From Lycium barbarum (lineage: Eukaryota > Streptophyta > Magnoliopsida > Solanales > Solanaceae), in contig NC_083344.1 in the NCBI RefSeq assembly GCF_019175385.1, forward strand, positions 21,708,380 to 21,772,379: a stretch of DNA of 64,000 nucleotides, given 5' to 3'. A program made the translations under genes and the position numbers. The notes beneath the pieces are model-generated. The model had not been told where the DNA came from, did no database searches, and worked only from the letters and a program-made list of their open reading frames with translations. Shown here in pieces: positions 34,515 through 46,634 of this stretch (position 1 is the first letter of the stretch; each line of letters starts with the position of its first letter).

Positions 34515-35716
34515 TGACATGATGTTGTCAAGCCTTTTGGGATGGCCACACACTTCCAAAGGCAATCACACACACTAATCTAGTCTTATTACCAAAGAAG
34601 AATGAGGTGGAGACATTTTTAGACATGAGGCCTATTAGTCTTAGTAGTTTCATTAACAAAGTCCTTTCCAGGGTAATTCATGATAAATTGGAGACTGTCC
34701 TTCGAAAGCTTATTTCTCCAAACCACTCTGGATTTGTAAAGGGTAGAAACATCATAGAGAATGTGTTGTTGACATAGGAGATTGTGTCAAATATTAGGTT
34801 GAGGGGAAAAACTGCTAATGTTGTACTCAAACTTGACATGACCAAGGCTTATGACCGAGTGTCATGGTTATTTTTAACTAAGGTGTTAAGAAGGATGGAC
34901 TTTGCAGAAGTCTATATTGATATGATTTGGCGGTTGGTTGCTAATAACTAGTATTCTGTACTCATCAATGGTAAGGCTTATGGTTTTTTCCACTCTTTTA
35001 GAGGGGTCAAACAAGGTGATCCCCTATCTCCTGCACTTTTTATCCTGGCAGTTGAGGTTTTGTCAAGATATCTTAATGCATTGTTCGATTACAAGGAATT
35101 CAAAGGTTTTGTAATGCCAAAATGGAGCCCTCAGTTGAATCATCTTGCTTATGCAGTGATACTATCATCTTTTCATCTGCAGGTAGTTATTCTTTGAAAC
35201 AGATTATTTAGACTTTGCAGAATTATGAAAGCATATCTGGCCAGTTGATCAGTAAGAATAAGAGTTCTCCCTATATGTACTATAAGGTGCCAAATACTGT
35301 TGTACAATAAGTGGAAAGTATCAATGGTTTTACCAGAGGAGCTTTTCCTTTTATATATCTTGGCTGCCCAATTACACATGCCAGGAAAAGGAAGGTTGAC
35401 TACTCAGAGTTTCTTATAGAAGTGAGGGACAAGCTGCATGCATGGAAAGGGAAATTATTATCACCTGGTGGAAAATCAGTGTTGATTTCTAGTGTGCTTC
35501 AGAGTATACCAATTCACCTACTATCTGTTTTGAAACCTCCTATATGTGTGATCAAGGAGTTGCATAAAATTTTCAATAAATTCTTTTGGAGTAACAAGGA
35601 AGATGGGAGATGCAGGCATTGGGCAGCATGGTTAAATATGTGTTATCCTAAGCATGAAAGGGGATTGGGATTTAGATCAATTTGTGATGTCTCTAAAGCT
35701 TTGGTAGCCAAGCTAT
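34515..35716 (+). pseudogene. LINE reverse transcriptase
   Basis: Motifs in order: LVLLPKKNEVE, FLDMRPISLSSFINK, PNHSGFVKGRNI, LKLDMTKAYDRVSW (first catalytic Asp), GVKQGDPLSPALFIL, then LAYA followed by a one-base loss that destroys the expected YADD box near 35150. Downstream is GGKSVLISSVLQSIPIHLLS (35311-35718), typical of plant L1 RT thumbs. Several TAG or TAA stops occur. The polymerase would copy LINE RNA at the nicked target. Confidence 0.88.
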
Positions 35717-37254
35717 GATGGAGGTTTAGGACTTCAAATACACTTTGGTCCAATTTTATGTGGATCAAGTACTGCAAGAAACAATATCCTCAATATGTTC
35801 AGTGGAAGGGTGGTTCTCAGTATTGGAAAATGATGCTTGATGCAAGAGAAAATATTGAGCAGGAAATTTGGCGGGAAACCAAGAGTGGTACTGCAAATTT
35901 GTGGTATAATAACTGGACCAAGATTGGTGCCCTATATTATGTTCTTGATGAGGTTGATGAATCAGTGGAGGATGTTAAAGAACTAATGTTAGATGGAGGC
36001 TGGTATCTTATGAAACAACAACAGTTGTTTCCTGCTGATATTGTCTTTCATATCACTACTGAACTAGACATTACAGAAGTGTCACAAGAATAGGACAAGG
36101 CTTGGTGGATGGTGACTAGTAATGGTTTATTTTTTGTAGCTAGTGCAGGGGAACTATTGAGACAAAGAGGTCAACAATCTGATGATTTCAAGAATGTGTG
36201 GACTAAAGGTTTGCCTTTCAAGATCTCTTTCTTTCTTTGGAGATTGTGGAAATTTAAGATTCCTGTGGATGAAGTGCTTACAAGCATAGGAATAAATGTG
36301 GTATCAAGGTGCTGTTGTTGCAGAATTCATCATCAAGAAACTAGTGATCACCTGTTTTTAAATGGAGAACTAGCAGCTTCAGTATGGAAGGAATTTAACT
36401 CTGCAGCTGGTTTCAATATGAACTATTTTTAGGTCAAGCAAGCTATAAGTATGTGGTGGAATGCTTCATGTCACTATAAGTTGAAATAAGTATACAAAGC
36501 AGTCCCTTCTATTATTGTGTGTCAGATTCGGAAGTGGAGAAATACTATGTTACATGGAGGTTCATATTCCTTTTTCAAGGTGATACATGACATCAACTAG
36601 AATATATATCTATTGTGCAAAACCATCTTTCCCAAGATTCAAAATATTCCAAAGAAGTGGCCTGATATTATTGATTACTTTGAGCAGTTGAGGCCAAGAA
36701 TAAGCAGCAAGACAGTGACTTGGTTTTTGCCTGATCCTTGTTGGTATAAGTGTAATAGTGATGGTGCATCTAGAGGAATTGCTGGTCCAAGCTCTATTGC
36801 CTTTTGTGTTAGAGATCAAAGGGGTGATCTGGTCTATGCTGAGGAAAAAAAAAATACAGGATGCTAACAATATGATTGCTGAAGCACTTGCTATGAAAGA
36901 AGGTATTGAATACTGCATTGGCAAGGATCTTTGCCCTTTGATAATGGAGACTGATTCATTGTCCATGAAGCAATTTATAAATGGATCAAGGAATATACCT
37001 TGGAGTATCAGCATGATTGTTAAGGAGATTCACAGACTGATAAGAGGAAAGCCTGTGAGGGTGGAGCATGTGTTCAGAGAAGGCAATGGTGTTGTAGATT
37101 TTTTAGCTAACTGTGCTTTTGATTTTGCAGGTACACAACATTTCAATAGGTTCAACGATCTTCCAACAATGGCTAGGAAATTAATCAATGTTGATAAAGC
37201 TCAGATCCCAAATCTGAGAATCAGATATGCTTTTGATTCATTTCATCACAGTTG
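35717..37254 (+). pseudogene. LINE C-terminal region: zinc-binding-type domain and RNase H
   Basis: Open parts at 35758-36093 and 36109-36432 contain the LPFKISFFLWRLW motif and CCCCRIHHQETSDHLF, the zf-RVT-type region of plant LINEs. RNase H follows at 36613-37254: CNSDGASRG (Asp), IAEALAMKEGI (Glu), METDSLSM (Asp) and EHVFREGNGVVDFLAN (His/Asp). A ten-base A run at 36845-36854 causes a frameshift within RNase H. An RNase H after RT is common in plant L1 elements. Confidence 0.85.
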
Positions 37255-37823
37255 AAGATAACAAATGCTCACAAGTAGCTGCAGTCTGGTGTGCTGCTGC
37301 TATGTTAATGACACTGCTATGCTGCTACATGATGATCTGTATATTTCCTGATTGAATACTCATTTGTATGGGTGGTATTAGTGTGGTGTCATGCTTATTC
37401 CCATGCAGATGATGTTCAACTAGTAAGTAGGCAAATCAATACTAAAGAACATGGCTCATTTACCACTTGCTGATTAGTTCTAAGCAAAGGGTCATATTTC
37501 ATGAGAGTTTTTAACTATCCTGGCAGCCTGAATTTGATTCAAGTAGACTTTGTTCCATACCACCTAGTGAGAGCTTGGAGGTGTGATAAATGGAAGGAGT
37601 CAAGGCACCAAAACTAGATTTTCAATATGCATGAACAGTTGGCTTTTAGCTTTCTGATTATTTTTTTTGTGTTGCCTTTTTTCTGCCTTCCTTTGCTATT
37701 TTTAGCTTGTCTAGATCTTTTGTTTATTAATAAAATTCCCCATCACAATGTGGTGGTTTTAGTTAAAAAAAAAAAGAAGTTTTCATGCAATTGTTGAAGC
37801 CTGGTGTTATTTTCTTGAAATCT

Positions 37824-37934
37824 GTAAGGTTCGAGAGAAATTAAAATTTGGCGGATCCTTTAACCAAAAATTTTACAAAGAGAAAAAACAACCTTGAAAC
37901 ATCGAGGGGAATAGGGCTAAAGCCCGTGGATTGA
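37824..37934 (+). pseudogene. Ty1/copia polyprotein C-terminus
   Basis: The frame from 37824 reads to NLADPLTKNFTK and TSRGIGLKPVD, ending at TGA 37932-37934. These are the end-of-RNase-H and C-terminal motifs of copia polyproteins, with one stop before NLADP. It follows the LINE tail. The 3' untranslated part continues to 38415 and then, after LTR F, from 50353. Confidence 0.75.
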
Positions 37935-38410
37935 GGTAATAAGGTGGATATCCATTTGTGGTCAAACGAATCCATATAGGCTGTCAATATACATTAAATT
38001 TCCTATCCCTATGGCGTGTGGTAGTGTTTTGCAAGTTCGAGTCTTAGTCTTAATCCATAGCCTGTTGTGGTGGTGCATTTGAGGCGCACTTGATGGATTT
38101 ATTTGAGTTTTACTCTTTATTTTCATAATCTGTTGTGCTGGTTCTATTGAGAACCACAAAATGGATTCATCGCTTAACATGAGAAAGGTTAAGCTTATTT
38201 TTGCTCTGAATGATTCCATAGCCTTAAGGTGGTCTATTTGAGATATATTCGATGGAATCACCTACGATAGTGTAAAGGTTTGGCCGCCTTTTATGCAAAA
38301 CTTGGGCTGTTTTCTGAAGTATTCATGAGACCTAAGGTTTGGTGCATGACCATAAAGCACTTTCTCAGTATCGCGAAGTTTGCTTAAAATTAAGGATATG
38401 GTATGTGTTG
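37935..38410 (+). other. Copia 3' untranslated region, first part
   Basis: Non-coding sequence after the copia stop is interrupted at 38411-38415 (TGGGG) by insertion of LTR F. It resumes at 50353 and reaches the polypurine tract. Confidence 0.55.
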
Positions 38411-40322
38411 TGGGGTTTCACCAAATTTCACTAAGTCGTGCGGGCACCTACCTTTCCCACCTCGAAAGGCGAACCCTTATTATCCCAACAATCATATTAC
38501 ATAAGTAAAGCCGAAGAATATAGAATAATGTAAGTCTTAAGATAATAATATAAAGAAAGTGCAAAAGTAATGAAAATCCAACCTCAGTATCTGGTCTAGT
38601 CATACAAAAGCATCTACCAAATACTACAAGTCTGAATAATACATAAGATCTCAAAAGATGTCTCAAAATAAAAATAAGACATAAATAGTAAGAAGAGTCT
38701 TTGGGCTGCGAACTTCCTCATGCTCACCCTAAATAGACTCGACAACAACCTTGATAATCAGCCATGAGGGGTAGAAGTAGAGCCAACCTGGTACTCTGCA
38801 TTCATGAAAGAATGCAACAAGTGTAGGTCAGTACAATCAACAAGTAATGGTAGATATCATAGGCCAACGAAGACTAGCTAACGTATATAAAGAAAACAAA
38901 GCAAGATAAACACATGAAAAAATGAGGTACAAGTCAACACGAATCCATAACCATGATACAAGTCATCACCTATGTTATAGCATCTAAACCCAACTGTGTC
39001 AAATCTCAGTGCGACCAATCTGAACTAGTATATCACAATCATATCACAACAAGTCATCACCTATGTTATAGCATCTAAAACCAAGTATGCCAAATCTCAG
39101 TATAACCATTCTGAACCAGTATATCACAATCATATCACAACCATATCACAGAAAACTAAGAGGTACAATACAATGCAATAATGTATGAATATTGAATACA
39201 ATGCATATGCACCGTACATATGTACTCCGACTGATGGAACATCACACCTCAGTAGTACAACCCATGAGGGACCCACGAACTCCATGTACCAATAACTCCG
39301 TACATAGCAAAGAGATGACTCTATTCCCACCTATACGTCTCATATCAGTCATTCTGCACACAGCCCAAAGATGACTCGATATACAATGTGTTTCAATGCA
39401 TCAGTATTTCCTTCTCACTTTCCATCCTCAGTACCATAACAATGCAATATCAATGTATCATGAAAATGAGTATGAATACGATGCAATGTAATATCAAGAA
39501 CCAATTCAATCCCAAACATTACCACATATGGCACACAAGTAATATCAATAATAAGGCTACACAATGCCACAATGGAATCACAATTCTCATCTCAAAATCA
39601 AATCAAGTAAAGTACCACAATATCATAGTCATGATATATCACAAATTGCCAATATTCGATGTCTCAACGTGGCACGAGCCAATAAGTAAATAGAACAAGA
39701 TAAATCAACAACGCAACGGGGTGGCTAGCCCCAAAATTATTCAATAAGGCCCAACCTAAGACAATATCTAACCCAACTTCATGCCCAAGGTTTACATGCA
39801 TTCTCCGATAATATCATCTAAACATACACTTCGCCAATCGAAGTCTCACCATAAGGTAAACCGTAACATACCTGGAAAGCCGATCTGCAAATCTCCAACA
39901 GTCAAACTTAGTCTTGTCCTTCCTTTATGCCTCGTGATAATGAAAGTCTAATCATATCCTGATTAGGAAATTAGAATCAAGAAAAATCATTATTCAAACC
40001 TTACTTCTATTCAAGACCCAAATCCCAACCTATGGAATTGGATTTATGAACTAGAAAGATGAAATAAGGAATCTATAGGTCTCAACATGAAATTAATATT
40101 CTAGGTGATGAACTCCCATCAATTATAAGCTAGAAGAACAAACAAATCACTTAAATTCGGATTCTAGGAAAACCCCCCAAATTTAGGTATAAACCCTAAC
40201 TTCTAATTTCCTAATTACACACTAATAATGAAGAAATCAGGAAATAGTAGACTCTAATCATCAATCCCATGCTTAATGAAGCTAACCCAATTAATAATTC
40301 TAGGTTTAATAGCCTAGAATGA

Positions 40323-43030
40323 TGTAACAACCCATTTGGTTGTTATAGTCTTTTTGGTACTTTAAACCCTTCCCTGAGCTTGTTTAGCTCATATTTGACC
40401 CAAGGGAATCATTAACATACTTCCCAAGGTGTTTGGACACGATTCGGGCGACTTTTTGGGCAATTTGGGCTTTAAGCGAAAAAGATTTACTCAAAGTTGA
40501 TATTAGGGTAAACGGACCTTTTTTTGGAAATTCGTCAATTCTGAGAGGGATCCTAGAACTTGTTCGTATATTTGATTTGGTTCCCAGTGCACTCGGGTGC
40601 ATTTTGGGACTTGGGTTAGGAAGTTGGATTTGAGGTATCGGGGGTTGACTTGGTCAACGAGACCTCTGTTGGGAATCTGAGGCTACGAGTGAATTCTTAG
40701 CACGTTTTTATATATATCTATATATATTGTATGTGAGCAGATGGCCTCGAGTGATAGTCGAGATTTTGGGTTGAGATTATGAAACTTAGGAAAATTCTTG
40801 TGTCTGGTGCCCCGTGCCTGCTATGGCGGCACCAGCTCCAAAGCAACGATATCGCTTTAGCGGTCACCCTACCGCTGAAGTGACTTAAGTAATTTGCGGT
40901 ACACCGCAGAAGCGGTGCCGCTGAAAAGCTGAATTGGTCATGGAAACGGGTGACCGACAGTTAATTTCATTAAATGAGTTATAAAATCCCTAAGTTCCTT
41001 ATTCATTACTATTCCAAAAACCGAGTTATTAGGAGCATTTCAAGGCTTTTTTTTGGGGGGGGGGGGGGGGGGGAATCATTGTGGTAAGTCTCCTTATTTT
41101 CCTTTTTGTTCCATGATTTCATTTTCACCTTAGGATTCCATTATAATTATAGTTCACCAAGAGTTTAAGAATTAAAAGAGAGTTCAATGAGTTCTTCTTC
41201 TAGCCTTTTTAATCTTGATTTATTGATTGGGTTAGCATTATTAAGCATGGAATTGATGATCAGAATCTATTATTGCATGATTTCTTCCTAATTAATGGCT
41301 AAATTATGGAATTGGAAAGTAGGGTTTATACCCAAATTTGAGGGTTTTTCCTAGACTCCGAATTTAAGTAATTTGTTGGTTCTTCTAGCTTGTAATTGAT
41401 GGAAATTGATCACCTAGAGCACTAATTTCATGTTGAGAACTTTAGATCATTAATTTCACCTCTTTAGTTCATGAACCCTATTCCATAGGTAAGGGATTTG
41501 GGTATATAATAGCAGTAGGGTTTGACTGAGGTTTTTCTTGATTCTAATTTCATGATTTGGATATGTTTATACTTTCATTATCGCGAGGCTCAAAGGAAAG
41601 GAAACACTGAGATGTGATTGTTGGATACCTTGTTGTTCGGCCTTCCAGGTAAGTTATGATTTACCCTATGGTGAGACTTCAATTAGCGAAACATATATTT
41701 AGACGATATTTTTGGAGAATGCATGTAAACTTTCGGCTATGATATTGGGTTAGATATTTCCTTAGGTTGGGCCTTGTTGTGTGATTTGTGCTAGCCAGCC
41801 TGTTGTGTTGTGACTTATCTTGTTCTATATGTTGTTGGCTCGTTACCACATGGAGATAGTAGATATTAGTGACTAGTGATATATCATGATGATGCTGTTG
41901 TAGCACCTTACTTGTTCCTGTTTGAGACTAGGATTGTGATTCTTTGGCGGCTTATTGTGTAGCCTTTTTATTGATATTGTTAGTGTACCCATGCATGGTA
42001 TTGTTGAGAATGATTTGATTGTTGACATTGAACTCATACATTGCATGCATTCTCATCCTTCATGATATACTATTGATACATTTATGATATACAAGGAAAT
42101 ATTATTATGAGCCGAGCATAATTGAATGAGAGTGACTTGAGGACCGATGTCCGATGTTTATCCCAGAATTGAGGTATGAGTGCTGGTAGCGATTGTCGAG
42201 GTCTTTCCCGAAATCGTGAGGATTAGTACATGGACTTCGCGGGTCCCCCATTAGTTGTGCTGCTGAGATGTGATGTTCCATCATCAGAGAACATATGTAT
42301 CACTTCATATGCATTGCATTCATATTTCATACATTATTGCATTGCATTGTACCCTTGGCTTCATGTGATATTCTTGTAATATCCTTGTGATATAGTTGTG
42401 ATATACAGATTCGTATTGGATGTACTGAGACTTAGCACAGTTGGGTTTAGATGCTATAACATAGTTGATGACTTGTACTTGGTTGCTGCCTCGTGTTGAC
42501 TTATACCCTGTTGATTTACCTATTTATCTTACTTTGTTGCCTTGGTATCTGTTAGATAATCTTAGTCAACCTATGATACCTACCAGTACGTGTTGTTTGT
42601 ACTGACCTACACTTGTTGTATTCTTTTATGAGTGCAGAGTTTTAGGTGGGATCGACGTCTACCCCTCGTGGTTGAGAGTTCGAGGTTGCTGATTCGAGTC
42701 TATTGGGGTGAGCATGTGGAAGCTTCGCTACCCGAAGACTCTTCTCTATTATGTCTTACTTTGCTATTCTGAGACATTATTGAGACTATTGATTTATTAT
42801 TATTATTCCAGACTTATAGAGTTTAGGTAGATGCTCTTGTATAACCATAGCAGATACTGTGGTTGTTTTTTATTTACTTCTGCACTTATTATATGTATTC
42901 ATATGTCAAACTTACGTTACCTATCTTCTTCGGTTATTTATACTATGTTTGTGAATGTTGGGTTAAGGGTTCACTTACCGAGGTGGGATGGGTAGGTTCC
43001 TCCGCGACTTTGTGAAATTGTGTCATGATA
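40323..43030 (+). mobile_element. Left (5') LTR of element B
   Basis: It runs from TGTAACAACCC to GTCATGATA (decayed TCGTGACA). The palindrome cluster lies at about 40805-40945 and TATAAAA at 40980-40986. A 19-G tract sits at 41055-41073 where the right LTR has 6 G. A splice-donor-like GTG|GTAAGTC is at 41084. Confidence 0.92.
40805..40986 (+). promoter_or_regulatory. Palindrome cluster and TATA box, 5' LTR of B
   Basis: Words CTATGGCGG, CGCTTTAGCGG, ACCGCTGAAG, ACCGCAGAAGCGGT and GCCGCTG are followed by TATAAAA at 40980-40986. The right LTR has the same order at 45435-45550 with TATAAAA at 45594-45600. Confidence 0.65.
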
Positions 43031-43243
43031 AAATGGTATCAGATCCCTAGGTTACTCGATCTATAATATAAGAGCATGTCTAGTAAAGTCTCGTGGATTG
43101 GTACGATGAGCTCCGTGCTTATCTACGAGAGGTTATAGGACATTTAGGAAACTTCACTTTCTTTCCTTATTTCGTGCTACTCTATTCTAATTGGTATCTG
43201 GAGCAATCGAATTGGTATCTGACTCTTATCTATTCTCTCACAG
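41084..43243 (+). other. Predicted leader intron of element B (2160 bp)
   Basis: A donor GTG|GTAAGTC lies about 100 bases after TATAAAA. An acceptor-like TATTCTCTCACAG ends at 43243, immediately before the gag ATG at 43244. The predicted intron includes most of R-U5 and the primer-binding site. Inferred from sequence and from parallel signals in elements A and C. Confidence 0.45.
43034..43045 (+). promoter_or_regulatory. Primer-binding site of element B
   Basis: TGGTATCAGATC lies three bases after the LTR and differs at one base from the initiator methionine tRNA site TGGTATCAGAGC. Confidence 0.88.
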
Positions 43244-43339
43244 ATGGTGATGACTCGAGCTATAATAGCTCGAGACCAGGTGCTAGAGCCCGTATCTTTG
43301 TCTAGCACCAGGGGGCGAGCGACAACTAGGGGAGTTTAG
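43244..43339 (+). pseudogene. Gag N-terminal stub of element B
   Basis: The ATG at 43244 starts MVMTRAIIARDQV, matching the gag start of element A (MVRTRATIARSQV). The frame ends after 31 codons at TAG 43337-43339. The sequence then passes into pol, marking the internal deletion junction. Confidence 0.7.
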
Positions 43340-43344
43340 CTTGT

Positions 43345-44946
43345 TTGGTTGTTTTCGAGCGTCCGTTGGCCATGAAGGTACGAACTCTAGACAACAGTTT
43401 AGTTTGTCTTAATATTTCATCTCCAAGCAGAGTTTTAGCTTGTGTAGAGGCGAGATCATCCTTGCTAGATCAGATCAGGGCTCATCAGTTTGAGGATACT
43501 CAGTTGAGCAAGATTCGAGATAGGGTTCTGAGGGGTGAAGCTAAAGAGGCCATGATTAATTCTAAGAATACTTTGAGGCTTAAAGGGCGTGTGTATGTTC
43601 CTCGTGTTGGTGACTTGATTCCTTTGATTTTGACTGAGGCCTATAGCTCTCAAATTCCATTAATCCGAGGGCGACTAAGATGTATCACGATTTGAGGAAG
43701 CATTATTGGTGGCGTCGTATGAATAGGGATATAGCCGACTTCGTGGCTAAGTGTGGTAATTGTCAGTAAGTTAGGTGTGAGCACCAGCGACCTGGCGGTG
43801 TGCTTCAGAGGATGCCCATTCGCGAGTGGAAGTGGGAGAGGATTGCCATGGATTTCATTGTGGGTCTTCTGAAGACCCTAGGTAAGTTTGATTCAATTTA
43901 TGTGATAGTTGATCGGTTGACTAAGTCTGCTCATTTCATTCCAGTTCAGGTTTCTTATTCTGCGGAGAAGTTAGCCAAGTAGTACATTCCTGATATTATG
44001 AGATTACATGGGGTCCCTATTTCTATCATATCTGATCGGTGTACTATCTTCACCTCCCATTTTTAGAGAGCTTTCCATGATGAATTGGGTACCCGAGTAG
44101 ATCTTAGTACAACTTTCCACCCCTAGAACGATGGGAAGTCTGAGAGGACCATTCAGGTGCTCGAGGATATATTGAGATCTTGTGTTATAGACTTTGGTAG
44201 TCATTGGGATTAGTACTTGCCGTTGGCAGAGTTTGCGTACAACAACAGTTATTACTCGAGTATCGACATGGTGCCTTTTGAGGCTTTGTATCATACGAGA
44301 AGTAGATCTCCGGTTGGTTGGTTTGATGCATTTGAAGTTCAACCGTGGGATACGAATCTATTGAGAGTCTTTTGAAAAGGTGAGGGTCATTCAGGCCAAG
44401 CTTTTGGCGGCTCAGAGTCAACAGAAGATGTATGCGGACCGGAAAGTCCGAGATTTACAGTATGCCATTGGTAATCAGGTTCTATTGAATATTTTACCCA
44501 TGAAGGGTGTTATGAGGTTTGGGAAGAGAGGTAAATTGAGTTCGAGGTATATATTTGAGATCCTTGATTGTGCGGGCGATGTTTCTTATGAGTTGGCCTT
44601 GCCACCTGGCTTGGCAGGCGTTTATCAAGTTTTCCATGTGTCTGTGCTAAAGAAGTACCATGCCAATAGTACTTAGATTGTTCGTTGGGACTCAGTATTT
44701 CTTGATGAGAATATAACTTACGAAGAGGAGCCTACTGCGATTTCGGATAGGCAGGTTTGAAAGTTGAGGTCTAAGAAGATAGCTTCTGTGAAAGTGCAAT
44801 GGAAGCATTGTTCTGTTGAGGAGGCATCTAAGGAGACTGAGTCTGACATGCATAGCGGATATCCTCAATTGTTTTCTGATTCGGGTACTTTTTCATTCTC
44901 ATCCTTTCGTCGCTCAAGGACAAGTGATGGTTTAATTGGTATCTGA
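43345..44946 (+). pseudogene. Integrase and chromodomain of element B
   Basis: 43345-43695 covers the RNase H-integrase linker and the first part of the zinc domain (KGRVYVPRVGDL). Next are HYWWRRMN and CGNC, then the catalytic core from 43800 with MDFIVGL, a second Asp in IISDR, and Glu in KSERTIQVLED. MKGVMRFGKRGKLSSRYI follows. The chromodomain-like end (RQV-KLRSKKIASVKVQWK) terminates at about 44943, overlapping the LTR border word. In-frame stops at 43768, 44066, 44126, 44213 and 44758 are mostly explained by C to T changes. Confidence 0.85.
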
Positions 44947-46634
44947 TGTAACAAACCATTTGATTGTTATAGTCTTTTCGGTACTTTTGACCTTTCCTCG
45001 AGCTTGTTTAGCTCACATTTGACCTAAGAGGATTTTTGACAGGCTTCTCGAGGTGTTTGGTTACTATTCGGGCGACTTTTTGGGAAATTTAGGCTTTAAG
45101 CGAAATAAGAGTTGACTTAAAGTTGACTTTTGGATAAACGGACCTTTTTCAGGAATCCATCGATTCCGAGAGGTTCGGATGGCCTTTTAAAACTTGTGCA
45201 CATATTTGATTCGGTTCCCAATACACTCGGGTGCATTTCGAGACTTGGGTTGGGAAGTTGGATTTGAGGTATCGGGGGTTGACTTGGCCAACGAGACCTC
45301 CGTTGGGAATTCCGAGGCTACGAGTGCATTCTTAGTCTGTTTTTATATTTATCTGCATATATGGTATGTGAGTAGATGGCCTCGGCTGGAAGTCGGGATT
45401 TCGGGTTGAGATTGTGAAACTTAGGAAAATTCTTGTGTCTCGTGCCGGCTATGGCGGCACCAGCTCCAGGGTAACGGTACCGCTTTAGCGGTCACCCTTC
45501 CGCTGAAGCGGCTTAAGTAATATGGGGCGCACCGCAGCAGCGGTGTATTGGTCGCAGGAGTGGATGACTGGTAGTTAATTTCATTAAATGAGTTATAAAA
45601 GCCCTAAGTTCCTCATTCATTACTATTTTGAAAATTGAATTATTGGGAGAATTTGAAGGCATTTCTTGGGGGGAAATCTTGGTGGTAAGTGCCTTTATTT
45701 TCCTTTCTGTTCCATGATTTCATTATCACCTTAGTATTCCATTATCATTCTAGTTCACTAAGAGTTTAAAAATTAAAAGAGAGTTCAATAAGTTTTTCTT
45801 CTAGCCTTTGTACTCTTGAATTATTGATTGGGTTAGCATTATTAATCATGCGATTGATGATTAGAATCTATTATTGCATGATTTCTTCCTAATTAATGGC
45901 TATATTATGGAATTGGAAGTTACGGTTTATACCCAAATTTGGGGGTTTTGCCTAGAATCCGAATTTAAGTACTTTGTTGATTCTTCTAGCTTGTAATTGA
46001 TGGGAATTGATCACCTAGAGCACTAATTTCATGTTGAGACCTTTTGATCACTAATTTCAGCTTTCTAGTTCATGAACCCTATTCCATAGGTTGGGGATTT
46101 GGGTTTTTCATAGAAGCAGGGTTTGACTGATGTTCTTCTTGATTCTAATTTCTTAGTTCGGATATGCTTAGACTTTCATTATCATGAGGCTCAAAGGAAA
46201 GGAAATACTAAGGTGTGATTGTTGGATACCTCGTTGTTCGGTCTTCTAGGTAGGTTACGATTTACCCTCTGGTGAGACTTCAATTAGTGAAGCATATATT
46301 TAGACGATATTTTTAGAGAATGTATGTAAACCTTAGGATATGAAGTTGGTTGAATATTGCCTTAGGTTTGGCCTTGTTGTGTGATTTAGGACTAGCCACC
46401 CTATTGTGTTGTGACTTAGCTTGTTCTATGTGTTGTTGGCTCGTTTCCACGTAGAGATAGCAGATAATGGTGACTTATTCCTGTTTGAGACTAGGATTGT
46501 GATTCTATTGTGGCTTATTGTGTAGCCTTTTTATTGATATTGTTGGTGTGCCCATGCATGGTACTGCTGAGATTGATTTGATTATTGAAGGAGAGTGTTG
46601 GAATCAAAAATATGTTTCAGTTCAGAATACCATG

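Larger units (their letters stand above)
34515..37775 (+). mobile_element. 5'-truncated L1-type LINE
   Basis: Non-LTR retrotransposon ORF2 remains begin within the RT domain (GHTLPKAITHTN) and extend through RT, a zinc-finger-like region and RNase H to the stop at about 37252. About 520 bp of 3' UTR and an 11-base poly-A (37765-37775) follow. No endonuclease domain is present, so the copy is 5'-truncated, as is usual for LINEs. No clear target-site duplication was found. It lies between two fragments of a copia element and so probably inserted into it. Confidence 0.88.
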
